From the NCBI GenBank assembly GCA_001574975.1, contig KQ965732.1, positions 620,001 to 684,000 on the forward strand: a stretch of DNA of 64,000 nt, given 5' to 3'. This document shows positions 23,635 to 34,845 of this stretch, one piece after another; the first letter of the stretch is position 1, and every line of letters starts with the position of its first letter. Source of the stretch: Gonapodya prolifera JEL478 (taxonomy: Eukaryota; Monoblepharomycota; Monoblepharidomycetes; Monoblepharidales; Gonapodyaceae). Both the position numbers and the translations under genes were made by a program. A model generated the notes under the pieces. That model was not told the DNA's origin. It saw nothing but the letters and a program-made list of their open reading frames with translations, and made no database searches.

Positions 23635-25481
23635 CTACGGCAACTTGTCTGTTTGAAACGACGCTAGACGCGCCTCCGTGGACCACAGCCGCTGATCCCC
23701 AGACGATACAGATCCGACAGAGGAGTTCACCTGAGTCGTTTCCGACATGGGTAGTGAGTGGACGGCTTGCATGGACTGGAACGTGGACCTCGACGGTATG
23801 GGTCGCACGGAAGCGCTGGAACAATCATCTGAGGTGTCGTCTTCTAGACGTGCAACGCACGCAAGCGGAAAGTAACCTCCGACCTGTGGGAAAATGGCTC
23901 AACTTAAAAATCTAGTGTAAATCAGAATTCGGTGGTGTGAAATTACTTACGCCAGTTGCCAGGTTTTGACCAGTCGCCCATCTTCGTCCAATACCGTAAT
24001 CAGACGCAAGTCAGCAGATAAAGCATGTCACTGTTCACTTACCCGTCGGCGAACGCTTCTCGCACAAGAATGGGGTCGCCTCGACTGAGAATCAACTCGT
24101 CGGCGTGTTTCGATGGAAGGTACGGTTGAACAACTGTAACCCGCGTCCCCTTCCACATGTTGTCGAGCTGATAGAGAGAAGAGAACGGACTACTATCACA
24201 ACCAGAAATTACTCCCGAGTCCAACCTTTTCACTGCCGTACCTGGTCCTTCGTCAGTGCCGCGGACGAAGAATACGAAAAAATCATGTGTTCATCTTGCT
24301 GCTCCCAACTTTGGTGTCCGGGAGGTCCCATCACATCGTGTGGGCCCCTGAGCAACGGTACGCTCACTGTGCGGCTTGAAGTGGCCTCGGATAACCGCCC
24401 AGAGCCGGTGTGCGGCGATGTGCGTCGCATCAGGATAATACCGCCAAATACGATCAGAGCAACGGCCCCAATCGCGCCAAATACTATTCCGATAATCGCA
24501 CCAACCCCGATGGGAGAACCACCTCCGCCTGCGGGTAGTTTGTCGGATGTCGCCGCCCCTTGAGTTGTTTGAGAAATCAGATTTGGGTTGGTGCACAGAA
24601 CGCTTGTTCCGTCCTCGCAGACTCCCACGGTTTTTGTCGCTTGCTGCGTGCATGATAGTGAGCAGAAAGCGTCCTACAGATGTTGCCAGATGACGGGACA
24701 ACTGGACGAGGAAGAACAGAGGCAACGTACTCACTGAGCATATTTTTACGCTCCCACAGGCTTGAACGCTCAAATATGACTCGACTGCGCCAATTGTACC
24801 TTGTTTCGGGTCCAGTTCCCATGAGGGTACGCATGTCCCGTCCGCCAAAATCGCTGCAGGGAAGAGACTCGCATTAAGGCAAAGAGATATGGAAATTTTT
24901 TATTTCGCTTTGGGCACTGAAGTGGCACTCACCAACTCTATCTGTTATAGTTTCGGCTTTACATGTTGTGTTGTCGGAGAAGGAATCGACAACGAAGTAG
25001 GGTTTTGTTGATGGAAACGTGAGAAATGCATCCGTATTGAACTGGAGGATGTCGATGCATCCCAATTTGATGCTCCCGGACAGTTTCGTCCCATTGGTAA
25101 TATTGTTAACAGGAGTGCATGGAATCCTGTCCAGCGTCATCACGCACGAGTTCCGCGGTGTGAGGGATGGATCGAGAGCGTTGATTTCCCAAAAGAATGG
25201 TAGGCCTTGCTGGGTTTCATTGCCAATGTGAGGCAAATCAAGAATGAGAATTTGACCACATACAAAGCCCGGACTCCCCACTCACCCGTGCAGTCCTGCG
25301 TCTGCCAGATCGCGGTCACCGTCTGAAAATTTGAGTTTCGATGCAAGGTGGCACTTCCATTGAGAGGCTACTATGTTGCTTAGGGCAATGATGGAGCACA
25401 TACCGATTGACCGGTGACCAGAATTCCCGTAAAAGCGGACGCGCATAGCACCACAAGGAGAAGCTTGACCAGACCTGCCAT
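23635..25481 (-). CDS. Secreted-ectodomain, single-pass membrane protein with C-terminal SH3 domain
   Basis: About 430 residues in eight exons. It opens with a signal peptide (MAGLVKLLLVVLCASAFTG). The ectodomain of ~180 residues has spaced cysteines (for example QTQDC, TPRNSC, DRIPC, LGCID) and several N-glycosylation sequons. One membrane segment follows (VGAIIGIVFGAIGAVALIVF), then a basic stop-transfer MRR. The cytoplasmic tail ends in an SH3 domain assembled across three exons, with VVQPYLPSKHADELIL, GDPILVREAFADGW and GGYFPLACV; the aromatic, acidic and proline-groove residues are present. A last Ser-rich ~60 residues follow. The layout recalls fungal Fus1 and Sho1-type membrane SH3 proteins, which link surface events to signalling; no orthology is claimed. 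The extracellular ligand is unknown. Confidence 0.82.
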
Positions 25482-25651
25482 CCGTACGCTCTTGTAGAAG
25501 TCGCCGAACGGGCAGTGGGCTGGAGGAACTGTTCCTCAAACTCAATTGGATCCCTTTTGTTTTATACTACACATTGTACACGCCACGACACCTTTCCGCA
25601 GTGACACCTCCCTTTCCGCCTCCCATACATCCCGCACCCGCACATGTCACA
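25482..25651. promoter_or_regulatory. Shared upstream region of SH3 membrane protein and Zn2Cys6 genes
   Basis: A 170-bp divergent intergenic region. Both core promoters must lie here or overlap the coding starts. No specific site is recognised. Confidence 0.4.
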
Positions 25652-27757
25652 ATGAACGAATCTGCATCACCGCGCAACTGGCGCCGGTCGACGAAAGCCT
25701 GCGATTTCTGTACGTGTGCTTGCATTCCCCTTCCCCCAGCAGCGATTGGCCGTTGACTGTGTGTGCGATCGCGGTGTCGCTAGGTGTCCAGCGAAAACTG
25801 AGGTGCGACAAGTCCACGCAAGACCATGATGCGAGGCCGTGCTCAAATTGCCTGCGATTCGGCCGCGAGTGCAAGTTCACAAAGCCAACGCTGAAGCGCG
25901 GCAGGCGCGCAGAATCTCTCTCCCAAGATGCTAGCATTCCTCCGTCAGCACAGGGAGCTTCGACCCATGATGCAACACCCAGTGGCACCGGACATCATGC
26001 GGAGGGTTACGGTGCGCCAATGTTTGCGGGTCTTCAAGTGCTCTCGTCTGCCATTTCCATGGACGAAGGAGGCAGCTCGCTCAAATATCTCGATCGCGAT
26101 CTCCCCACACCTCCGCTTGACCTGATACCGCACTTGCACGACACATTCGTCGCCAATGTTCACCATGATTTCCCCATCACCCCGCGACCCCCGCTCACAT
26201 TCACCACGCGCTTCCTTTCCCTCGCCCTTTGCCGCGCCGCCGTTCCGTTCTCCAATCACCCCCACCTGCTGACACCACCCATGTCACGAACACACCTCTC
26301 TCTGGCCCTCGAGACGCACTTTCAGGACTATATGAAGCTTTGGATTAGCGGAGAGCTCCCACCCGATCTCACCTCTGTCCAATCCTTGTGTGTCATGGCG
26401 TCGGCCTTGTCCGGAACTGCTCACGGGGATCACAACAAGGTGAAACGGATGGTTGGTATGGCAGTTCAGCAGGCACAGGAGCTCGACTTGGCGCGAGGGA
26501 CGACGCGAGAAGAAGTATTGACGTGGGTGGAGGTGCTCGCTCTGGATAGAGCGTGTGCGTCACAGGCGAGACCACCACTTGTTGCATATGCAGGTCGGGC
26601 AATGATTGATGATTTCGAGTCGATGGTGCTTGAGCTTCTGTGAGTGAAAGTTCAATGGAAATTTTGGCGAAGAAGCTTCTGTTCGCTGAGTGGTGTCGTT
26701 TCCACACTTTCAAAGTGACATCTACGCCAAAATTGTCTGCCTCCGAATAGACGCCGACGCACCGGACACGGCCTCCTCTCTCCCTCAATATCTTTCACCA
26801 TACCAACTTGCCTCGCACGACGTACTTCTCAGCCAGTGGTACGCTCGCCTCCCTGCAGCCTTGGTTTACTTAGACAAGTCCCTGACCGGAACCGACCGCA
26901 CTCCCATGGCACCTCCCACCCGAGTCTTTCTCCAGCATTACGCCGGTGACACGTGGCTGTTCCGCGGGGCGTCGGTGCTGTGTGTGTACCACGCGCTGTG
27001 GAGCATGGTGACGGGTCCTTGGGGACTACGCCAGGCGGCATGCACGGGCACGACGGAGGAGGAGGTCGCGGAGTTCGAGCGAAATGAAGACGCCGAGGAT
27101 ATGGCGTGGATGGCAGGGACGGGGTACTTGGTATGTCCTGTCCTGGTTCGCCAAAGGCGCGACAGTCTCAACAAGTGAGGTGACGAGCATTGTTGGGACA
27201 GACATGCGCGGAGCACGCCGACGCGGTGACAAACATCGTCAAGACCGTGTACGCAACGGGGAACACGGACTTGATGCACATGAACGTGAGTTTCCGTCAG
27301 TGCAGTCCCCAACAACGCCGTCCTCAACGCACCCGCCCATCAGCACCCCCTCCTCGCTTTTGCCCTAGCAACCACCGTCTTTGTGCACATCCTCTCTCTG
27401 CGCCGTCTCCAGCGGCTGTCGCTCACGACGGACCCCGTCGCAGCCTCTATCGAGGCCGCCGGATCTATCGTTCTGTCCGCTCTATCTCGGCTCACTACAC
27501 GCCGCGATACCAACGGGTGGCTCGCCCGCGTGGCGCAAGGACTGGGGGAGGTACTGAAGCGATGCTGTGTGCCGATCGAAGGGGGCGAGTTTGGACCACC
27601 TGGGGGTGTGTGCCCCATTCTCACGCAGTGGGTGTGGAAGTGGGTCGCGGCGGTGAACAGGGGAAGCGGGTGGTTCACGAGAAGGGTGGGGGCAAATTGC
27701 GGCGTGGATGGAAGTAAAATTTGCCAGGCGCAATCGCAGACGGCTTGTGGAGTTTGA
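25652..27757 (+). CDS. Zn2Cys6 fungal transcription factor
   Basis: A 608-residue predicted regulator. Exons are 25652-25709, 25784-26639, 26716-27130, 27202-27285 and 27344-27757, in frame throughout. The binuclear zinc cluster at residues ~17-45 is split by the first intron and reads CDFC, then KLRCDKS, then RPCSNC and GREC, giving all six cysteines. A basic linker (KRGRRAES) follows. The remainder is the long helical middle region usual in this fungal family, with LETHFQDYMKLWI and AVQQAQELDLARG matching the fungal-specific regulatory domain style. It is not closely similar to the three tandem factors at 55-63 kb. Target genes are unknown. Confidence 0.85.
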
Positions 27758-27794
27758 TAAAGGTTTGCTGTATTTTTGTCGTTTTGAAACGTAA

Positions 27795-29353
27795 TCAAAT
27801 TCGGCCTTGTGGTTCACAATAATCATTCCGGCGTGTGGGAAACAAAGAAGTGATTCTAAAGTCGATATCATCCCACAATCTCAACCATCGCCTAGCCCAA
27901 GCCTCGATGAGAGATTCACCCTCCATCGCATTTGAGTCTGCTCCATGTTGTTGCAACAACTTGACAACTTGAGGAAGGCGCGCATTGCCTAATAGGTCTG
28001 TTGGCATGCCCTTGAATCAAGAGCTGTTCAATAACCTTGGGGTAGTCCTTGACACAAACCAACTCCAGAACAGAGGATTTGTCCTCTTGCGATACGCGCA
28101 GCTTGTTGAGGAGGATTTTTGCGATGGGGTCGTATCTTCCGACTGATGCAGCTTGAAGAACCTCACCCAAGTCACCCCAATGTGTTGATTCCGAGTGATT
28201 TTGGTCCAAAGCAACTTGAACAATCTTTGCCAGGTGAAGAAGCAGCTTGTTGGGGTAGACGGTTGCATCCCACTCTCCAGTGCTAAAAAGGTACGATGAC
28301 AACTCTTCATAGCCGCCCGTAATGGCACCCAGCAGTGCCGTACCCTCCCCAATATGTATGTCAACTCCCTTTTCAATCGTAAGCTTCACAATTCCCAGGT
28401 GTCCATTCTGCGCTCCGGAAATGAGCGGCGTGTTCAATAAGTCCTCCGTCACATCAACATGAGACACAAGAGTACAAGCTACTTCATAAAACCTTTTTTT
28501 GAACCATCCATAAAAGCGCGTGCTTTGCCGTCGTTTGAGTATGTGAAACTCTCTAGGAGACGTCTCACGATGGCATTTGATCCCCGTCTCGCAGCAATCC
28601 CCAGCACGTCCCCTGCGTCTCTGTAACAAGCTTAAAGTACATTTATGTGGTCTAGAAGGGCAGCGAAAGCTCCAAAGTGACCGGCGTCAGCAGCAATGTG
28701 CATCAAACTGTCCCAGTCGACGTCCTCTCCAGTTGCTCTTTTTTAAAGCGCCACAACCAATCTTTTATGACCCATTCCAACAACTCTTCTGAGTGATTTA
28801 TGTGACTGGGCTTGGACGTGTGCCCCTTCCTCAAGAAGATATTGTACAACGTGCAAGTTTGACACTGCGACGATGAGCGACTCGTCCTCCGCGTGGATAT
28901 CAGCACCATGAGAAACGAGAACCTTGACCGTATCGATGTCCCTTGCTTGCTCGCTGCAAGAAGAGCGAAGCGTGGTGAAGTGTGTTTGGACTGAAGGTCT
29001 GTCGGCGGTTCACATCGACGCCTGTTCGACGGCAGAGATGGACAACCACATCATGCTGCCCTTTGCGTGACTCAAAAACAGTGCGACGTTTGGAGATTGA
29101 TGGTGGTGCACTGCTCTCGTTACTATTGCGAGTGGTTGTCGAAAAATGTTCATGACGTTGCGGTTGAGTGCACCTGTTCGGAAGGCGAGGCGGCGGTCCT
29201 TGCAAAAGACCCAACGCGAGCAATAATTTTGTTTGGGAGGTTTTGGAGTGGGAAGGCGTGGTTTGATTGAACGGGGGGTGAAGGCGACGCATCGGGGTGG
29301 GGAGGACAATTGGGAGTGCCGCGTTGACGACCGTTGTTTCTGCGTGGAGGCAT
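27795..29353 (-). pseudogene. Decayed F-box/ankyrin-repeat gene
   Basis: On the minus strand, fragments of one ancestral protein lie in order but in different frames. A Pro-rich start (MPPRRNNGRQRG) leads into an F-box-like LQNLPNKIIAR, then after a frameshift KDRRLAFRTGALNRN. Ankyrin repeats follow, including VLVSHGADIHAEDESLIVAV, VVQYLLEEGAHV, SLMHIAADAGHFGAFAALL, NGHLGIVKLTIEKGVDIH and QVVKLLQQHGADSNA. In-frame TAA stops interrupt at least two repeats near 28625-28745. At least three frame changes are needed, and no GT...AG intron explains them. F-box plus ankyrin proteins form large families in chytrids and often turn over. No function is expected now unless the breaks are assembly errors. 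Confidence 0.75.
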
Positions 29354-31828
29354 GATGCTCTTTCGAGGGTGGACGGTCAGATATGATGGCGTGAATCGAT
29401 GGGTGCTTCGCGCGTGATGAGTTGATGAAACCGGAGAGCGTTGAAGCGGCCAGAACCAACGATATTTCTAAAACAGGGCATTTTTACTTTAAGCTAAATT
29501 GCCCTTCTTCCACCATAATATGAGAGAAATAATTAGGAAAGTACAGCTTGGTCAAGGATAACGTGATTTGTTGAAAAACGACGGAATGCTCTGAATCAAG
29601 AGGTTCGAGTATCCACGACTCAAGGGGTGCTCAATTCCACTCTCGCGACGTTCATACAATAGATTTTCTCGGTAGTCTTGATTCACCTCGAAGGCTAGAC
29701 CTAGGCACACCGTCGCTCACCGTTCTGGGTCAGCATGTCCCCCAAAATCTCGACATTCCGTCACATGCAGTATCATCTGAAGTCGTCTTTTACCACGTCC
29801 GAACAGAGTTGTGTGATGCGGTTCACGCCGGCGTGACGCCTGTTGCACAAATGACTTGGACTTTTGTTTTGGCACTTGAACCTCTTGAATCACGTCATGG
29901 CAGCTTTACCTCCCGCCCACGCTTACCCCAAGCAATCTCTTCCGATGCCGCGCATTGCAGTATTTTGGCCGTTCTCACCTGGTAGGTGTGGCCGGCCGGC
30001 ACACCTCGTCACGATTGGCAGTTGGCGTGAACGTCACCGCACCACCTCCCACTCTCCCACGTTCAAGAGGTGTTTCGTGACGCCAAGGTCACACATACAT
30101 GACGTGGATCCCATTTCGACCTTCTGGTGGGACGGCCCAGTGACCAGTGACCACGTCACTGCACCCAATGTTTTGCCACCGACAAAGTTTCCGCTCTCAC
30201 GCCAACTCTAAGCAGCTACCAAACGGCACCTGAGTGGTGACAGTGCATAAACCTCACTCTTTCTTTTTGCCACGCCGGCCAGGTGTGACTGGCTACCTCG
30301 CCACGTTGGCATCGAAATCATCTCTGATGTGAACGTAACCGCACCACCTCCCACTTTCCCAAATTCAAAGCGGGGCTTAGTGACGCAAAGGTCATCGGCG
30401 CTGCACAAATTACGTGAACCCCAATTCCCAATTCGGCCTTTTGGTGGAAGTGACCACGTCACCGCTACATCCAACAATATTCACTCTGCTCCCATGTCTG
30501 CGTTGAGCAGATACCTCGAGTGATGCCAGTATGCAACTTTAACAGATCTTTCGTTTGGCCATTCCGACCCGGTGTGGTTTTTGGTAGTTGGCTCACCTCC
30601 CCGATTGGTATTCGGCTCTTTACGCAGAATTTCACCGAACCACGTCTCACTTCATCACGTCCAAACGAGATACGACATCAAGTGAAGAACGTCGTCAGTC
30701 ATAGGGGTGTTGCAAGAATGGCGTGGATCTCTATACGCTGGTGATGAATACGTCACCTCCATCTCTGGTGCATTTCGTTTTTCCCCATTCTCACACCGAC
30801 ACCGACCAGATACCTCGCAGCAATCGATTCTCGAGTAGTGTGGTAGTCGTGCATCGAACAGCATTTTTTGGCCAGGTGGATTTGGTGTGGCCGTTTGAGT
30901 GGCACACCTTGCCACGCTTGGAAGTAGCTTTCCAGAACTCATTGGCACGACCTCACTCTCCGTCCCACAATCGTCCCATAACCTGCAAGAGTCACTTGAA
31001 ACACGGAGTCGAGGGAACGAAACGTTATGTCACTTGGTATTTTGGGCAATACTGGGACGGTGCGCTGCTGCTGCATTTTCGGCGGCTGCTTGGAGAAAGG
31101 ACATTCAGGTTCGATACCTCGACCCTCAGATGTTATCTGGTGAGATTCGTGGTGGTACCGTTTTGCGTGTATGATCGCAGAACCCACCCTTGTCACGCGC
31201 TACCTTACTGCCAGATTGCCGCTTTTGTGGGGTGCCTCGCAAGCTTTATCCGTCGAAAGGTTTGTGACGGCTCAGGGTGAAGGCACAGGGCCCTTGTGCG
31301 GCCCCTGGCGGGGAATTTGCGATGAGGAGAAGCGAGAATGGCGGAGCGTGTGGAGTGGGAGAGAAAATACGTGAGATGGGGAGAGGTAGACGAGGGGAAA
31401 GAAAAGAGGGAAAGTGGAAAGTTGGTTAAAAATTGAAAAAGATGTTTGGGTTGGCGACAAAGTAATTTAGCCGTGCCGATAGGGCCACAGCCAAGGTGAG
31501 CGAGGGGCGCCACCCGTGGAGAAAAAGTGTATCAGACAAGACCGCGGACGAGCCGACGCAGGGCGTAGAAAAAGTGAGCAGGCGGTGAGAGATGGACGGA
31601 GAGCGCGGGGACGGCGCATGCGAGGTGTGCAGGGACGGGAGTCAGCGGTATGGCGTGGAGTGGGTTCGCATCGACGACTCTAACGCGAATTGATTGCGCA
31701 GGCAGCGACGACCCACGCAGCGGTATTCGGCGCAAGCAGGCAGCATCGAGCGCTGAGAGGGCGGAAGCCGGAAGAGAGCACACACTTTCACCAGAGTCCC
31801 CGCCGAGTCGAAGCCAGGCTTGCGTGGG
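29354..31828. other. Gene-free gap containing a degenerate tandem repeat
   Basis: No plausible coding gene is seen in about 2.5 kb. The centre (about 29960-31110) is a degenerate ~300-bp tandem repeat, listed separately. The last few hundred bases precede the disordered-protein gene and should include its promoter. Confidence 0.5.
29960..31110. repeat. Four degenerate tandem copies of a ~300-bp unit
   Basis: Each unit has TTTTGGCC-like sequence, then a GTGTGGC/GTGTGAC block, then CACCTCGCCACG-TTGG, followed by a CACCGCACCACCTCCCACT-like block and GACCACGTCAC. The CACCT...TTGG anchor occurs at 30002, 30294, 30594 and 30905, giving spacings of 292, 300 and 311 bp. The first two copies are most alike; the last two have diverged. 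No coding frame persists across copies. Confidence 0.7.
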
Positions 31829-34222
31829 ATGGCGTCGGTCGCGCAGCACATTTCGCCTTGGAACGTAGAGCGGGAGCCGATGATGGGCCGGCGTGAGGAC
31901 GAGGATGGAGAAGAGGGCGTGGGAGCAGGTGGGATGATGGAGGAGGAGGCGATGGAGGGGATGGCGACGCTTGGGGACCTGGAGGTGCTGCATGCAGGGA
32001 CGGAAAGCGACGCAGAAGCCGGGCTGCACGGCGACCTGGACATTCCCTACTCGCTGCTGTCGCTTGCGCTCTCCACTGCCGACGGCGGCCGCAGCACCGA
32101 GTCAGCATTTTCCTTTCCACGGATTCCGTTCGATTCGCTGTCGGCCGCGCACAAGTTCATCTTCGACTCGATTCAGAGAGAAGTTGACGCAATGTCTGAG
32201 GTCGACGGAGAGAGAGACGACGACGAGTCCGACGACGATGACGCATCTCAGCTTGCCCACTCCCTGGGTCTCGACATCGGCGCGGAATGGTCCCAGGACT
32301 CGGACGCACACGTACACCCGGATCGTTCTGCCCCGCTGGCTTTTGTTGCGCCTGCCGTCGTCGCATCGCATCTCGTGCTGTCGCCCACAGCGTCAGCCTC
32401 CCTCGACATCACACTCGAATCCCCTCCCGCACTCCCGCAACTCCCACCTCCGCTGTTCGACAGCACGTCACCGCATCGCCGCAGACGCACTAGCACGGTC
32501 GACGCAATGTCGCTGTCAGAATTGATGGACTCGCCGCCGCTCTTCGTCGCCCCGTCTGCTGTCTCCATGCTCAGACCGCCCATGCGACCGCTGTTCTCCG
32601 ATCTCGACCTCTCGACCTCAGCAACCGCACTCAACCACACACAGCGCTCACTCGCTCCCTGGGACGACGATGAGGGCCCCGACGCGTTGGACGGACCTCC
32701 CGTTGCAAGCTTCATCCCGCTCAGAGACCCCGACGCACGCGCACCACAATCCACTCACCACATGTCTGACACCGAATCCACATGGCGCGACGACGACGAC
32801 GATGACGATCGCGATAAATTCTCCCCACCTTCCCGATTCACCTCGGCCTCCGACATCGCCCGCCTTCGCAGCCGCTCGCTGTCCCCTCCTTCCCTTTCCC
32901 GCTCCACACACCGGGCACCTCCACCTCCACCTCCAGCTTCCGCACCACCAACGCGCCTGCCCAAACGGTCCATGCTGCACGATTTCTGGCGTGGTGGGGA
33001 CTCCGGTGCACCACTGGACCAACCTGACCTGGAAAATGACCCAGACGCCGACCCCAACGCCAACTCCTACTCCCCAACCGACATGTCCAACTTCGCTCCG
33101 ACGCGCATCCGCGGGCGCAAAGCCCTTCGCATCAACGACGCGGGTGAGTGGGCGTCAGGTGGACCGGCGGGCGACGGAACGTACAACGACGAGGACGCTG
33201 ACCCGGACACCGAGGGGATCGAGAACCGCCCGCGCGCCCCGCTACCATTACAGGGGCACGTCGCGAGCCGCCCGCTGCGACCGTCCCTCAAGCGCGCACC
33301 TGGGAAACCGCACGGCGCCTTCCACCCCTCGTCGCAGCCCACGTCGCCGCCCCTTGCAGATCCCGGCCACCGCCGTGTCAAGCGCCCGCTTGCGCCGTCC
33401 CCGCTCACCCGATCCCACGCGGGCACGCACGCAGTTCCACTGTCGTCTTCACCGCCTGGCACGTTCCCACTCGACGGCTTCGTCCCCCGCGCGTCGTTGC
33501 CTAGAGCGGGCGGTCCCGCCCCCACAGCAGCCGTGCGCCCCGTGAGCGCCGTGCCCTCCCGTCTGCGTAAGGCGCTGTCCAAGGAGCGCGATTCGGGGGA
33601 GAGCGTCGCCCGTGGTGCGAACGGGGCGGCTGGAGGAGCTGTGCGTGTGGCTGCACTGGCTGGCGATTCCGAGTTCGACTCCTCTGAAGCGTCGGGCCCC
33701 GGCCTCGCGACGACCGTGGCGGCACGTAAGCGGCGGCGCAAGATTTCGTCGGGGTTCTTGGAGCTGTTTGCGCTGGAACGCGAACAAAAAGTGCGCCAGG
33801 CCCTCGGGATCGGTGCGGACAGCACGGACCCCGACGGCGCCGAGGGTGGTGGCGCTGGGTCACCCCCGTCCCAGAGTGCGCTTCTGGCCCCCGCCAGCGT
33901 CGTGCTGGTGTACCCCAAACCCCCCGCCTCGCCCACCCCTTCCCCCGTCCCCCCGGCGCCCGTGGCGGTTCCGGCGGACGAGCATCTGCATCGGCAGCGG
34001 ACGCAGCTGTTGAGGAAGATTGCAAAGAAGATTCGCAGCCATACGAGGCGACTGGAGGAGCTGGGCAGTGACGGGGTCGGTGAGGGAGATCGGGAGAGGC
34101 GCAAGTTGGTCGGCGCAAAGGCGCGGTTGGTGAGGAGACAGAGGCTACTCAAGGGGATGGGAGTTGAAGGGAACGGAAATGGGTCGGCCGATGGAGCGGT
34201 CGAAGCCAAGTGAGGTGGTGAA
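31829..34222 (+). CDS. Intronless, mostly disordered protein of unknown function
   Basis: A single open frame of about 794 codons from ATG 31829 to the TGA that closes at 34211-34213; the listed end includes a few bases of 3' flank. I recognise no family. The N-terminus is Met/Glu/Gly-rich, then acidic runs (DDDESDDDD) and long Ser/Pro/Asp-rich stretches. A conserved-looking short block is RIRGRKALRINDAGEW. Near the C-terminus a basic patch, RKRRRKISSGFLELFALER, could be a nuclear localisation signal with an adjacent helix. The last ~70 residues are a charged helix (LLRKIAKKIRSHTRRLEEL). GC content is high. The long clean frame and its codon bias argue that it is real. Nuclear location is a guess. 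Confidence 0.65.
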
Positions 34223-34845
34223 GCTGATGTCGGAGCTGGGTTGCGGGATGTTGGGGTTGACAAGTGTTGGGGAATGATGGGACAAAGTTCGGATACAGGA
34301 AAGAGGGAGCGGAGCGTGAAGCTCTTGGAGGACTCGAGGGGACACATTGGGACGCGATGGTCTGGGGTACAAACACACTGGCGGGCATGACCTGCCACCT
34401 ACTCACAAGTCTTGTACTACTTTTCACGATGTTGCCACGGTACGACACCACACCAGACACGACGGCGGGGGCGGGGAGGGGACGGAAGACATTCAGTGGG
34501 AGTTGCTTAAAGGGAAAAGACACAATCACCAAGGCGGGGTTTGCAGCAATTCGGGACGGGATATTTCGCACAGACAAAAACTCTTTTTTACGCTTCTTTT
34601 TCTCGTGCTTTTTTCTCTCTGTGTTTTTTCAAAGTGGTCAAATCAGGGACACCCATAACATACCGATTAGACAAACTTTTAGGGGTTGGTAAACGGCATT
34701 TATCGGACTTAAACATGAATAAATGAAAAGCATTTTTCCTTGACTTCGGTTCGTCCCATTCGTACATGCAGTCATTATTTGCTTGGTGTAAACCGTCATG
34801 ATGCTTCATACCTGTACATTTAAGTACATAACACGCCTACAACAG
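34214..34845. other. Convergent 3' region, nothing recognised
   Basis: Lies between the stop of the disordered-protein gene (+) and the stop of TIM21 (-). T-rich runs near 34580-34630 could belong to poly(A) signalling, but no defined element is seen. Confidence 0.4.

Noticed and set aside
29860-31200. Coding gene or transposase in the 30-kb gap
   Set aside because: Frames are short and not maintained across the repeat copies; no transposase or reverse-transcriptase motif is visible on either strand.
32250-34398. Long minus-strand frames opposite the disordered-protein gene, the largest 443 codons (33067-34398)
   Set aside because: High-GC shadows of the plus-strand frame; Arg/Pro/Ser-rich without a domain or splice chain.
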